64,000 bases of DNA from Haloechinothrix aidingensis (GTDB lineage: Bacteria > Actinomycetota > Actinomycetes > Mycobacteriales > Pseudonocardiaceae), in contig NZ_JACCKD010000004.1 of the NCBI RefSeq assembly GCF_013450155.1, positions 496,001 through 560,000 of the forward strand, in the 5' to 3' direction. Position numbers and translations under genes: made by a program. Position 1 is the stretch's first letter; every line of letters begins with the position of its first letter. The notes under the pieces were generated by a model. It was not told where the DNA came from. It ran no database searches and saw only the letters and a list, made by a program, of their open reading frames with translations. Of this stretch, positions 8,515-16,984 are shown one piece after another.

Positions 8515-9795
8515 TCAGTTCGTCAGGCGTTCCGGGGTGATGGCACCGATCGAGCGGCAACCGGTCAGGCCCATGGTGATGTCCAGCTCGGCGAGCAGGT
8601 GTTCGGTCACCTCGCGCACGCCGGCCTGCCCGGCGACGGCCAGACCGTAGGCGTAGGGCCTGCCGAGGAGTACCGCGCTCGCGCCGAGGGCAAGGGCCTT
8701 GAACACGTCGGCTCCGGTGCGGATGCCGCTGTCGAACAGCACAGGGACCTGCCCTGCCACCCTGTCCACGATCCCGGGAAGCGCGTCCAGCGACCCGACG
8801 GCCCCGTCGACCTGCCGTCCCCCGTGGTTGGACACCACGATCCCATCCACACCGGCGTCGAGCGCGCGTGCGGCGTCCTCGGGATGCTGCAGGCCCTTGA
8901 GCACGATCGGCAGCGAGGTGTGCTGCCGGAGGAACGGGAGGTCCTCCCAGGTCAACGCCGAGTTGGAGAACACGTCGAGAAAGGTCTCCACGGCTGTCCT
9001 CGGCAACGGCGAGCGCAGGTTGTCCCGGAAACGACCCGGGTAGCGGCGTGTCATGGAGACAACGGACCTCAGCGCGGTCGGCGTCGGCCGCGGCGTGTCA
9101 CCATCCTGCCGCCCCAGTTCCGCCCGCCTGCGGACCAGGTCGGTGAAGGCGGGGTCGCTTGTGTACTGCGCGATGCCCTGCCCGCGCGCGAACGGCAGGA
9201 ACGCGCGGTCGAGGTCGCGGGTACGCCAGCCGAGGATGTGGGTGTCGAGCGTGACCACGATCGCGCCTGCTCCGGAGCGCTCCGCGCGGTCGAGCATGCT
9301 CGCCACCACGTCCTTGTCCTTGCTCCAGTAGAGCTGGAACCACCGGTCCGTCTCGCCGAGCTCGGCGCAGATGTCCTCCATCGGGTGGGAGGCCTGTGTC
9401 GAGATGGTCATCGGGATGCCGAGCTCCCGCGCGGCCCGCGCGACGGCGAGGTCGGCGTCGCGGTGCATCAGCTCCAGCACGCCGATCGGCGCGAACAGCA
9501 ACGGGGAGGAGTGCCGCCTGCCGAACAGCTCGACCGAGATGTCGCGCTCGGCCACGTCGGTCAGCATGTTCGGCACGATCCGCCGCCTGTCGAACGCGGC
9601 CCGGTTGGCAGCCGCGGTGGTCTCCAGCCCGGCCGAGCCGGCCGTGTATCCCCACGCGTCCCGGCTCATCGCCCTGCGAGCGGCCGCTTCGAGCCGGTCG
9701 GGGTGCACAGGGACCGGCGGGCGCTTGCCGAACACCCCGTCGCGGTAGATCCGCCCCTGGATCGCACGGCCCACGGTCTCGATCGGCTCGGTCAT
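8515..9795 (-). CDS. FMN-dependent alpha-hydroxyacid oxidase, lactate 2-monooxygenase-like
   Basis: 426 aa from ATG 9795 (GGGAG upstream). Residues show the glycolate oxidase/lactate monooxygenase barrel: SRDAWGYTAGSAG, RRIVPNMLTDV, LLFAPIGVLELMH, QLYWSKDKDV, VTLDTHILGWRTRDL, then VSNHGGRQVDGAVGSLDALP with the catalytic His-Gly-Gly-Arg and LFDSGIRTGADVFKALALGA for FMN phosphate. The long insert between residues about 190 and 260 is like lactate 2-monooxygenases (lactate to acetate + CO2 + H2O), but hydroxyacid specificity is uncertain. It is monocistronic: upstream are the 22-bp repeats and an unrelated ABC operon. Confidence 0.85.
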   Translation of the reverse strand: MTEPIETVGRAIQGRIYRDGVFGKRPPVPVHPDRLEAAARRAMSRDAWGYTAGSAGLETTAAANRAAFDRRRIVPNMLTDVAERDISVELFGRRHSSPLLFAPIGVLELMHRDADLAVARAARELGIPMTISTQASHPMEDICAELGETDRWFQLYWSKDKDVVASMLDRAERSGAGAIVVTLDTHILGWRTRDLDRAFLPFARGQGIAQYTSDPAFTDLVRRRAELGRQDGDTPRPTPTALRSVVSMTRRYPGRFRDNLRSPLPRTAVETFLDVFSNSALTWEDLPFLRQHTSLPIVLKGLQHPEDAARALDAGVDGIVVSNHGGRQVDGAVGSLDALPGIVDRVAGQVPVLFDSGIRTGADVFKALALGASAVLLGRPYAYGLAVAGQAGVREVTEHLLAELDITMGLTGCRSIGAITPERLTN

Positions 9796-9839
9796 GACTG
9801 CTCCCTCGGTGCTCGCCCGGTCGTGCAGGCACGCCAGCA

Positions 9840-9905
9840 TAATGCCGTGTCGGGCACTACGGCACACCGTGTTCGTCGACTCGGCATGGTGTGTTGGGCC
9901 CTCCG
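9840..9905. repeat. Three degenerate copies of a 22-bp tandem repeat
   Basis: Units at 9840-9861, 9862-9883 and 9884-9905 share the frame GCAC(G/A)CCGTGTCGGG...CG with the array at 16875-16975. They lie between the oxidase start and the end of the ABC permease gene. Copies diverge by several bases, so the array is old. Confidence 0.65.
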
Positions 9906-9934
9906 GCGCCACCCGGTGGGAGCCCAGGCAGGAG

Positions 9935-11161
9935 TCAGGCGATCCGCACGCCGCGTGGCAGCGAGCGGACGGGCGTGCGGAGCCGCCGGATGGTCAGCGC
10001 GATCGCGCCGGCCGCGAGCAGCACGTCGAACGCGAGACCGTACGGCCACACCGGATCCGGCCGCGGCGGCTCCGGCTGCTCCGGCCCTGACGGGACGATG
10101 CCGGGCACGGCCTGCGGATCTTCGGAGGCGCGGGCATCGCGCACCGCGGTGGCGATCTCGCCGAGCGGGTCGAGCGGGTTGCTCAGCCGCTCACCGGTGC
10201 GCGGGTCGAACCTCGGTTCCGCGGCGGGGGCAGCGTCGGCAAGGATCACGAACGGGTTGGGCGCGAGCAGCCACCACACCCTCTCCGGGCGGACCTGGCT
10301 TCGCTCGTAGGTACGCGTTTCCCAGCGATCCGGCTCGCCCTGCCCTGGCGGATGCGGCGGCGGAGCATGGCGGTCCGCCGGGCCGCCGGGTGCCTCACCG
10401 GGCGGCGGGTCGTCCCATACAGGTACCCGTTCGGTCACCTGCTCGGTGGTCGTCGTGAGGGGCAGCGCCAGTGCGAACACCACGACGGTGCCCACCGTGG
10501 CCGCGAAGACCGTCAGGTACGACAGCACCGCCGAGGTCGTGGTCCTCGCCAGCAGTGCCGACAGGCACTGCGCGACCGCGCACATCACGCCGAGCAGCAA
10601 CGCGACGACGAGCAGCGTCACCACGACCCGTGCGATCCCGACGCCACCCTCGACCATCACCCACACCACCAGCGGCAGCGTGGTCGCGAGGAACACCAGC
10701 GCGGTCAGCCAGGCCGCAAGCAGCTTGCCGAGCGCGATCTCCGCGGGTGTGAGCAGCGTGACCTGCAGCGTCGCGAGAACGCCGCGTTCGCGGTCGCCGT
10801 TGACGGACTGGGCGGTCAGGGCGGGCACGACGAGCAGGGCGAGGCCGAGCACGAACAACATGAGCCCACCCAGCATCGGTGTCCCGAGCGGCGCGGGCGG
10901 CGGGACGTCCGCGGCACCCGGCCCGGGCACGGGACCGGTGACCGGGGTCGGGCGGGTTTCGGCCAGCGCCCAGCGAAGCAGCGCGGTGAACGCCAGCAGC
11001 ACGGCGAACCAGGCGCCGAGCAGCCACCGCCACCGCCCGGTGCGTACCCGGAGACGGAACTCGTGGCCCGCGACGGTGACGACGCCGCGCCACGATGCCC
11101 GGCGGATACGCGGTCGCCGGGCACCGCCCGGCCCTGCCGCCTCCCGCGTCGCGGTACTCAT
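9935..11161 (-). CDS. ABC-2-type transporter permease
   Basis: 408 aa from ATG 11161. Hydrophobic segments are seen at about residues 40-62, 95-117, 145-170, 180-205 and 210-235, and a last one near 370-390. A Pro/Arg/Glu-rich extracytoplasmic stretch of about 110 residues (PVWDDPPPGEAPGG onwards) separates the last two. DRERGVLATLQVTLLTPAEI is the short amphipathic motif common in ABC-2 subunits. The start overlaps the ATPase stop by 4 nt, so the two proteins form one exporter. Substrate is unknown; no regulator or biosynthetic gene is attached. Confidence 0.8.
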   Translation of the reverse strand: MSTATREAAGPGGARRPRIRRASWRGVVTVAGHEFRLRVRTGRWRWLLGAWFAVLLAFTALLRWALAETRPTPVTGPVPGPGAADVPPPAPLGTPMLGGLMLFVLGLALLVVPALTAQSVNGDRERGVLATLQVTLLTPAEIALGKLLAAWLTALVFLATTLPLVVWVMVEGGVGIARVVVTLLVVALLLGVMCAVAQCLSALLARTTTSAVLSYLTVFAATVGTVVVFALALPLTTTTEQVTERVPVWDDPPPGEAPGGPADRHAPPPHPPGQGEPDRWETRTYERSQVRPERVWWLLAPNPFVILADAAPAAEPRFDPRTGERLSNPLDPLGEIATAVRDARASEDPQAVPGIVPSGPEQPEPPRPDPVWPYGLAFDVLLAAGAIALTIRRLRTPVRSLPRGVRIA

Positions 11162-12123
11162 CGCCGTCCCTCCGTCATTTCCAGGTAAGCGGCCTCGAGC
11201 GTGCCCGCCGCCGGTGCGCACTCCACGACCCGCACCCCGTCGCGCACGAGCGCCGCCACCAGGTCGGCCGCCTCCTCGTCGCCGGCGAGCATGACGTCCA
11301 CGCCTGCCGGTCCCGGCTGCCCGGTGACCGTCACACCCAACCCGTCCAGTCTCGACAGCAGCGACTCCTGGTCCAGCGAACGCAGCCGCCACGGCCTGCG
11401 CTGCGTCGGGCGGAGTTCGGTGAGGTCGTGCTCGTCCACCGTCCGCCCGCCGTCCACGAACACCGCGCGGTCGGCGATCTCCTCCAGCTCGGCCAGCACG
11501 TGGCTGGACACCAGCAGCGCGCGCCCGTCGGCGGCGAGGTCGCGGAGGATGCCGCGCAACTCGATCCGGCTGCGCGGGTCGAGCCCGGCGGCCGGTTCGT
11601 CGAGCAGCAGCACGCCCGGATCGTGCACCAGCGCCCGCGCGAGACCGAGGCGTTGCTTCTGGCCACGCGAGAGCACGTGGACCGGCCGGTCGGCGAGGTC
11701 CTCGAGATGCACCAGCGCGAGCAGCTCGCGGGCCCGCGCGGCGTGCCGGTCACGCGGCAGCCGGTACGCCGCGGCGACGAACTGCAGCACCTCGCGAGGG
11801 GTGAGGGTGTCGTAGGTGCCGAACGCGTCCGGCATCCATCCGATCCGCGAGCGGACCTCGCGCGGTTCGCGCACCGGGTCGTGACCGGCCACGCGGATCT
11901 CGCCCGCGTCCGGCACGAGCAGCGTCGCCAGCACAAGCAGCAGCGTCGTCTTGCCGGAGCCGTTGGGCCCGACCAGCGCCGTCACCTGCCCCGCAGGCGC
12001 GGTCAGGCCCATGTCGTCCACGGCGACGACGTTGCCGAACGTGCGTCGCACGTGCGCCGCGCTGATGCCCTCCCCTGCCGCCGGCGATGCCTCCGGGGCC
12101 GCGGGCACCGCGGTCTCGCCCAT
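11158..12123 (-). CDS. ABC transporter ATP-binding protein (ABC-2 export type)
   Basis: 321 aa from ATG 12123, preceded by GGGGGA; an upstream ATG at 12183 has no such site. Walker A GPNGSGKTT, a Q-loop region with WMPDAFG, signature LSRGQKQRLGLARAL, Walker B VLLLDEPAAGLDP and switch His in SSHVLAELEEI are all intact. The C-terminal part after about residue 220 is the extension typical of CcmA/DrrA-like exporters. Note LSRGQ instead of LSGGQ, which is common in this group. Translationally coupled to the permease. Confidence 0.88.
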   Translation of the reverse strand: MGETAVPAAPEASPAAGEGISAAHVRRTFGNVVAVDDMGLTAPAGQVTALVGPNGSGKTTLLLVLATLLVPDAGEIRVAGHDPVREPREVRSRIGWMPDAFGTYDTLTPREVLQFVAAAYRLPRDRHAARARELLALVHLEDLADRPVHVLSRGQKQRLGLARALVHDPGVLLLDEPAAGLDPRSRIELRGILRDLAADGRALLVSSHVLAELEEIADRAVFVDGGRTVDEHDLTELRPTQRRPWRLRSLDQESLLSRLDGLGVTVTGQPGPAGVDVMLAGDEEAADLVAALVRDGVRVVECAPAAGTLEAAYLEMTEGRR

Positions 12124-12255
12124 GGTCGTCGATCCCCCAATCAACTCGTCCCGCCCACGCTTCCGGCGCTCGCGCGTGATCATCGCACGGGGCCAGCGTA
12201 CCCGCGGCCGGGACGGTTCGGACGTGCCTCGGGGCGTCCACCGCCCTGGGTTCCG

Positions 12256-13173
12256 TCACCTGGGCCGGCGCGCGAGCACGGCGTGCAGCCGGCGTCGTGC
12301 GCGCTCGGCACGGCGTGCCTCGTACGCGATGGGCAGGTAGCGCAGCCGCTCCGGAAGTAAAGGCAGGAGGTAGGCGATGGCGCGGCCGAAGCGGCGCAAG
12401 CGCCGCTCGTCGGCGGCCGTCCACGCGATACCGAGCTTCTCGCGCGCCTTCCCGGGAAGCGTGCCGATGGTCACGAAGTATTGCAGCCTCCCGGGGAGGT
12501 CCATCAACACCCGCCACAGTGGCCGCAGCAGCCCCGGCATGCCTGGTGGCGGCGGGACGTGACGGACGGTGCGCAGGTACTCCCACGCCGTCCGATGGGC
12601 GACCAGCACTTGATCGATGATCTCGTCGAACGTGACGCGGTACTCCTCGTACGTGGCCGGGATCTCCTTCTCCGGGACGTGGAGGTTGCGCATCACCTGG
12701 ACGAGCTCGCCGTACAGCGCTTCGCACTCGGCACCGGTGGGGCTACGCCGCGCGAAGTACTCCCCGGCGATCAGGAAGGAGTACGGTGCGGTCAGCATTA
12801 CCCACGCCCACGGACCCGACGCCAGCGCGTGGTGCGTCACGCCGTGCTCGTCGACGGACTTGAGGGGCGCGTGCATCGCGCGGAGCCGGTCCCCCTCGGC
12901 CAGTGCCTCCTCGCCCCCGTAGATCCATGTCATGACCGAGGCGACGCTGCGCGCCGCCCGACCGACGGCGTCGGTACGAAAAACCGAGCGCTCCCCGACG
13001 ACGGCGCCGATCGAGGGGTGCATGACCTGGAGCAAGAACGCAGATCCCGTGGTCAGCGGGAAGGTGACCAACCCGGCGTCGTCCCACAGGATCCCGCCCG
13101 GCTCCATGGGACGACGCCGCTCGTCACCGCTCTTGACCGGCTCGGCGTCGCGCCGGCTCGCCGTCCGAACCAT
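12256..13173 (-). CDS. DUF2236/MpaB-family oxygenase
   Basis: 305 aa from ATG 13173 (GGAGAGG upstream). It carries LLQVMHPSIGAVVGERS, RSVASVMTWIYGG, then HAPLKSVDEHGVTHHALASGPWAWVM and a C-terminal half ending in RYLPIAYEARRAERARR. These are the features of the ER-bound oxygenase MpaB/rubber-oxygenase-like family, heme-containing in characterised members; the His residues in MHPSIG and GVTHHAL are candidate heme or metal ligands. The gene is divergent from a TetR regulator with a palindromic operator between, so it is probably repressed by that TetR and induced by an unknown hydrophobic compound. Confidence 0.8.
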   Translation of the reverse strand: MVRTASRRDAEPVKSGDERRRPMEPGGILWDDAGLVTFPLTTGSAFLLQVMHPSIGAVVGERSVFRTDAVGRAARSVASVMTWIYGGEEALAEGDRLRAMHAPLKSVDEHGVTHHALASGPWAWVMLTAPYSFLIAGEYFARRSPTGAECEALYGELVQVMRNLHVPEKEIPATYEEYRVTFDEIIDQVLVAHRTAWEYLRTVRHVPPPPGMPGLLRPLWRVLMDLPGRLQYFVTIGTLPGKAREKLGIAWTAADERRLRRFGRAIAYLLPLLPERLRYLPIAYEARRAERARRRLHAVLARRPR

Positions 13174-13203
13174 GCTCCACCTCTCCTAATCTGGAGTCAC
13201 TCA

Positions 13204-13223
13204 ACACCACATATATTTGGTGT
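13204..13223. promoter_or_regulatory. Palindromic operator between DUF2236 gene and tetR
   Basis: ACACCACATATATTTGGTGT: 20 bp with only one mismatched pair. Size and location between divergent genes fit a TetR dimer site controlling both promoters. Confidence 0.65.
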
Positions 13224-13271
13224 CAGCTTCCACCAGATAACGCTCCCCGTCAAGCGTGAGACGATGCGCGC

Positions 13272-13934
13272 GTGACTACGCGCACGTACGGAGGGAAGAC
13301 GGCCCACGAGCGGCGATCCGAACGCCGCGCCGCGCTGCTCGACGCCGCCCTGGACGTACTGGCCGAGCACGGCGCGACGGGCGTGACAATGCGCGCGGTC
13401 TGCCACAGGGCACGGCTCAATGACCGGTACTTCTACGAGCACTTCCGGGACCGCGACGCTCTCCTGAAGGCGGTACTCGACGACGTCACCGCCGCCGGTA
13501 TCCAGCACGTTCTCGGCGCCGTAGCCCGCGCGGAAACCGATATCCCCACGGTCATGCGCGCCGCCATCGCGGCGGGCCTTGAGTTCGTCACCGAGGATCG
13601 GCGACGCGGCACGCTACTTGTCGAGTCCCAAGCCACCGACGCGCTCCGCGCCGGGCGGAACGAGGTCATCAGGTCACTTGCCCGCACCATGACCACCCAG
13701 AGCCGCGCACTGCTCGGGGAGCGAGCACCCTCGGAGTCGGACGCCGAGCTGGCCGCGCTCACCCTGGCCAGCGGCGTACTCGAGGTGGTGGCGATGTGGC
13801 TACGTGACCGGCTCGACACCTCGCGCGAGCAGCTCACCGACGTGCTGGCGGGGATGCTGGTCACCAGCGTCGATCTCCCTCGCGCCATCGGCCGCTCGGC
13901 GGACGGCGCTTCCCGCGCTGACCCGACCGCGTAA
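13272..13934 (+). CDS. TetR/AcrR-family transcriptional regulator
   Basis: 220 aa from GTG 13272. The helix-turn-helix is at residues about 13-60 (ERRAALLDAALDVLAEHG, VTMRAVCHRARLNDRYFYEHF), and the rest is the helical ligand-binding domain. A DUF2236-type oxygenase is transcribed divergently with a 20-bp palindrome in between, so this is most likely its repressor. The C-terminus is polar and the gene ends before a 240-bp stretch without a gene. Confidence 0.88.
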   Translation: MTTRTYGGKTAHERRSERRAALLDAALDVLAEHGATGVTMRAVCHRARLNDRYFYEHFRDRDALLKAVLDDVTAAGIQHVLGAVARAETDIPTVMRAAIAAGLEFVTEDRRRGTLLVESQATDALRAGRNEVIRSLARTMTTQSRALLGERAPSESDAELAALTLASGVLEVVAMWLRDRLDTSREQLTDVLAGMLVTSVDLPRAIGRSADGASRADPTA

Positions 13935-14177
13935 GCACGGCCCGGTGTTCGAACGCCACGATCAGCCGCGTGGAGAACGGCGCGACCGACCACCACCACC
14001 AGCTACAGCGGCAGTGAAGGCTCCTGCATCGACGTCGCGCCGCTGTCCTCCGGCATGGCCGTACCCGGCATCGAGAACCGCACCGGCGGCACCCTCGGCC
14101 GCGCCGCCTGGCACCCCGTCCGCGGGGCGGTCAAGCGGCGCGGCCGAGGGCTCCCCGGTCCCCGGCGCGGCGAACGC
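13935..14177. other. Gene-free stretch between convergent genes
   Basis: No convincing ORF, RNA or repeat. The overlapping reading frames here are GC-rich shadows with no family signal. Confidence 0.5.
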
Positions 14178-14555
14178 TCAGGCGTCGACGTGTTCCATAC
14201 TCCAGCTGACGACCCTTGCGGGCGTGATCCGGATCATCGGCGCCGGTCCGCCCCCGCCGTAGGGGGTGGCCGCGGGCAGCGCCTCGGCACGGCCACGGAC
14301 CTGGACCGCTCGCGGCCTCCAGGGCGGCAGCACATCGTCGACCACGAAGCACACCAGCGGGTTGCCCTGTACATTGCGGAACTTGCGGGTGCGGGCGAAG
14401 TCGTGTCCGCCGATGTCGATGGTGTCCAGATCCGCGTTGTAGGTCCATCCCAGCGGCACGTTGTGCGGCTGGCCGTGCTCGTCGACGGTGGCGAGGTGGC
14501 CCAGCTTGCCTCCCTCGGCGAGGAAAGCCCGCTCGGCGTCGGAGAAGGCGCTCAT
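14178..14555 (-). CDS. PPOX-class F420-dependent oxidoreductase (split beta-barrel flavoprotein)
   Basis: 125 aa. MSAFSDAERAFLAEGGKLGHLATVDEHGQPHNVPLGW is the usual start of the actinobacterial pyridoxamine-oxidase-like/F420-dependent (DUF385/PPOX) proteins, followed by RKFRNVQGNPLVCFVVDD and VRGRAEALP; residues after GG are a short C-terminal strand RVVSWSMEHVDA. It probably reduces or oxidises a small electrophile or drug with F420H2 or FMN. It lies just downstream of the broken MFS gene in what was probably one transcript (DoxX, MFS, PPOX), with a MarR gene divergent. Confidence 0.8.
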   Translation of the reverse strand: MSAFSDAERAFLAEGGKLGHLATVDEHGQPHNVPLGWTYNADLDTIDIGGHDFARTRKFRNVQGNPLVCFVVDDVLPPWRPRAVQVRGRAEALPAATPYGGGGPAPMIRITPARVVSWSMEHVDA

Positions 14556-14568
14556 CGCGATGCTCCTT

Positions 14569-15791
14569 TCAGGCGGTCTCGTGCGGGTGCTGTTCGGTCG
14601 GGGCCGGGGATGCTGCCTCCACCGGCCAGCTGGGGGCCGGAACGGCGGCGGCGAACACGGCAGCGAGGGCGGCGAGCCCGAGGACGGCCCCGGCGCCGAG
14701 GTGGAATCCGGCGATCCCGCCGCCTGCTATGTGCCAGGTCAGCGCGGCCACCGCCGGGCCGAGCGCGAACCCGAGCGTACGGCCCATCTGGGTGACCGCA
14801 CCGACGGTGGCCGCCATCCCGTCCGGCGTGGCCGACAGGATCGCGCTGCTGTTGGGGCCGGTGAACAGCCCGGCACCGATTCCCACCACGGCCAGCGGCC
14901 ACGCCACCGCGGCGACCCCGGCCTGCGCGTCGACGGTCTGCAAGCCCAGCGCGCCGAGTGCCGCGACCAGCGCCCCGGCGGCCGCCACCCTGCGAGGGCT
15001 GATGTGGTCGGCCAGCCATCCCGCCAGCGGCGAGCACAGAGCCATCGCCAGCGGCAGCGTGGCGAGCGCGGTCCCGGCCAGCATCGAGTCGCTGCCGACC
15101 ACCGTGACGAGCAGGTACGGGGTAAGGAAGAACAGCCCACCGCTGGTCGCGGTCGCCAACGGCAGGGCAACCAGCGAGGGCCACAGTGCGGGACGGCTCA
15201 GGGCATCGAGCACCGGGCGGGAGTCGGCGCGGCGTGCCCACCACCATCCGGCGATCACGGCGAGCGCGAGCGCCGCGCCGATGCCGAACCAGTCGACATC
15301 CGCCGTCGCCACGGTCTCCGCCCGGTCGAGCGCGACGAAGGCGGCCACAAGCACGGTTCCGAGACCCACTGCGTCGGCGAGCCGGCCGCGGCTGGGCAAC
15401 CGGAGCCGACCGCCTCCGGGGACGGTGCGGTGCGCCAGCCACGCGACGGCGAGCGCGACCGGCAGGTGCACCAGGAACGTGGCCCGCCACCCCCAGGCTT
15501 CGATCAGCGCGCCGCCCACGGCGGGGCCCGCCACCGTGCCGATCGGGCCGAGTGTGGCGAACAGGCCGAAGGCCCTGCCGCGGTGCCGCGGGTCCACGAG
15601 GGTGGAGACGGCAGCAGGTAGCTGAGCTGGACCCACTGGGTGCTACCGGCTGGCACGCCGAACTCGTCGCCGATGGCCGGCAGCGCGATCGCCGCGATGG
15701 TCATATCCAGGCCGGCCATAAAGATGATCAACGCGAGGGCCACGACGGCTGCCCAGCGGGTGCGTTCGGGTGTGTTGTGCGATGCGGACAT
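14569..15791 (-). pseudogene. MFS drug-efflux transporter disrupted by an internal out-of-frame deletion
   Basis: Two reading frames make up one DHA-type efflux pump. Frame A starts at ATG 15791 (MSASHNTPERTRWAAVVALALI... to WVQLSYLLP, TM1). Frame B resumes with LPAAVSTLVDPRHRGRAFGLF at about 15625 and continues through GPIGTVAGPAVGGALIEAWGWRATF (motif C, TM5) to the stop at 14569. Between them the region expected to hold TM2, motif A, TM3 and TM4 (roughly 70 residues) is missing and the frame changes at a CTGCTGCCG-like junction near 15625-15632. Either a real deletion inactivated the gene or the assembly collapsed; frame B is otherwise undamaged, suggesting a recent event. Confidence 0.82.
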
Positions 15792-15821
15792 GTCAGGTGG
15801 CCCCTTCCGTCGACTGCCGCG

Positions 15822-16247
15822 TCACGTCGACCCCTGACCCGCGCGACCAGCTCGGCGGGCGGTGCGCCCGCGGCGTGCCAGGGCCACGATCGCCGCGAGC
15901 GCGAGCAACGGCAGCGCGGCGGCCACCCCCTCGCCGAGCACGACGAGGTGCACGAGGACGGCGCCGGCCATCAAGCCGACGAACGCCAGCCCGGCCAGGC
16001 CGGCCAGCAGCGAAACCAGCAGTGCGACAGCCCCGGCGAGCTCCAGCACGGCGATCAGGTAGCGGAACCAGTCACCGAAGCCGATCGCGTCGAACGTCTC
16101 GACCACGGCAGGATCGCCCGCGAACTTCGCGCTCGCGGCCAGCGCGAAGCCGGCAGCGGTGATGATCTGCACGGCCCACAGGACGATGGTGCTGGCGCGG
16201 CCGCGACCCGCACCTGCCTGCGCCGCTACGCGGATGCCCTCGGTCAT
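15822..16247 (-). CDS. DoxX-family membrane protein
   Basis: 141 aa from ATG 16247; a TTG at 16256 is possible but less likely. Four hydrophobic segments: TIVLWAVQIITAAGFALAAS, FRYLIAVLELAGAVALLVSL, LAGLAFVGLMAGAVLVHLVV and AAALPLLALAAIVALA. The K-F-x-G-D-P and F-x-x-I-G-F-G-D-W-F-R-Y-L-I-A-V-L-E signature is typical of DoxX proteins, linked in mycobacteria to redox and thiol homeostasis. It is the first gene of the minus-strand group read away from the MarR gene. Confidence 0.85.
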   Translation of the reverse strand: MTEGIRVAAQAGAGRGRASTIVLWAVQIITAAGFALAASAKFAGDPAVVETFDAIGFGDWFRYLIAVLELAGAVALLVSLLAGLAGLAFVGLMAGAVLVHLVVLGEGVAAALPLLALAAIVALARRGRTARRAGRAGQGST

Positions 16248-16363
16248 ACTCTCCAACCCTTCAAGTTCATTGCTGACGGGATGTTTGTGGCAGCAACAAT
16301 CTATGGACAGTTATTCCCCTAGTCAATGTTCCCCCAGGCAACGAAGGCTGCTATGCTGCGGTC

Positions 16364-16864
16364 ATGGCCAGTGACCTGTTCGACGATCCGCGACTGACCG
16401 CGATGGGGCTCCTCGTCGAGGCGTATGAGGGGATCAGCGCCCGGATCTCGGAGGTCCACGCTGCCCACGGCCTGTCCGGCAACGAGTTCGACGTGCTGAT
16501 CCGGCTGGCGCGCTCACCCGGACGGCAGCTACGGATGGCCGACCTCGCTGCCCAGACCGCACTGTCCACCAGTGGCATCACCCGGGTCATCGACCGGATG
16601 GAACGCGCCGGATTGGTCGAGCGCGCCGCCTGCCCGGGAGACCGGCGCGGCTCCCTTGCCGTGCTCACCCGGTCCGGCGAGGACCGGCTGGCCGCCGACG
16701 TGCCGCCGCTGTTGGACGCAATCGACACGTGGTTCACCGGCCGGCTGTCCGCCGAGGAGCTCGACGCGTTCCTCACCGGACTGCGCAAGCTCCGCGAGGT
16801 GGTCCGACCCCGCGCCACCGCGGGCGCGGACGCACCGGATGCGAGCCCCGCCGACCCGGCATGA
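16364..16864 (+). CDS. MarR-family transcriptional regulator
   Basis: 166 aa. The winged helix-turn-helix is at residues about 35-105: GNEFDVLIRLARSPGRQLRMADLA, LSTSGITRVIDRMERAGLVER and the wing CPGDRRGSLAVLT. Divergent from the DoxX/MFS/PPOX group and presumably its repressor. The 107-bp intergenic region contains an AT-rich part near 16300-16325 (ATCTATGGACAGTTATTCCCC) that is the obvious place for the two promoters and operator, although I found no clean palindrome. Confidence 0.88.
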   Translation: MASDLFDDPRLTAMGLLVEAYEGISARISEVHAAHGLSGNEFDVLIRLARSPGRQLRMADLAAQTALSTSGITRVIDRMERAGLVERAACPGDRRGSLAVLTRSGEDRLAADVPPLLDAIDTWFTGRLSAEELDAFLTGLRKLREVVRPRATAGADAPDASPADPA

Positions 16865-16874
16865 CGCGCACCGC

Positions 16875-16975
16875 CCACGCCGTGTCAGTCCTGCTGGCAC
16901 GCCGTGTCGGGCCTCCGGGCACACTGTGTCGGGCTTGCCAGCACGCCGTGTCGGGTTGGCCGGCACACTGATGTC
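16875..16975. repeat. 22-bp tandem repeat array, four full copies and one partial
   Basis: Units start at 16875, 16897, 16919 and 16941, each 22 bp, and a partial one at 16963. Consensus GCACGCCGTGTCGGGCYTNC(C/A)G. There are no unique spacers, so it is not CRISPR. It lies between marR and the convergent hypothetical gene. The same unit appears in a worn array at 9840-9905. Confidence 0.8.
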
Positions 16976-16984
16976 ACGAACACG

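Noticed and set aside
10352-11294. Long plus-strand frames opposite the ABC permease
   Set aside because: They are GC-rich mirror frames of the permease gene, rich in Arg/Pro/His, without start signals.
14569-15791. Programmed frameshift in the MFS gene
   Set aside because: The missing piece is about 70 residues of expected membrane segments, so a shift alone cannot restore the protein.
16875-16975. Short repeats that could suggest a CRISPR array
   Set aside because: Units of 22 bp follow each other without spacers and no cas genes are nearby.
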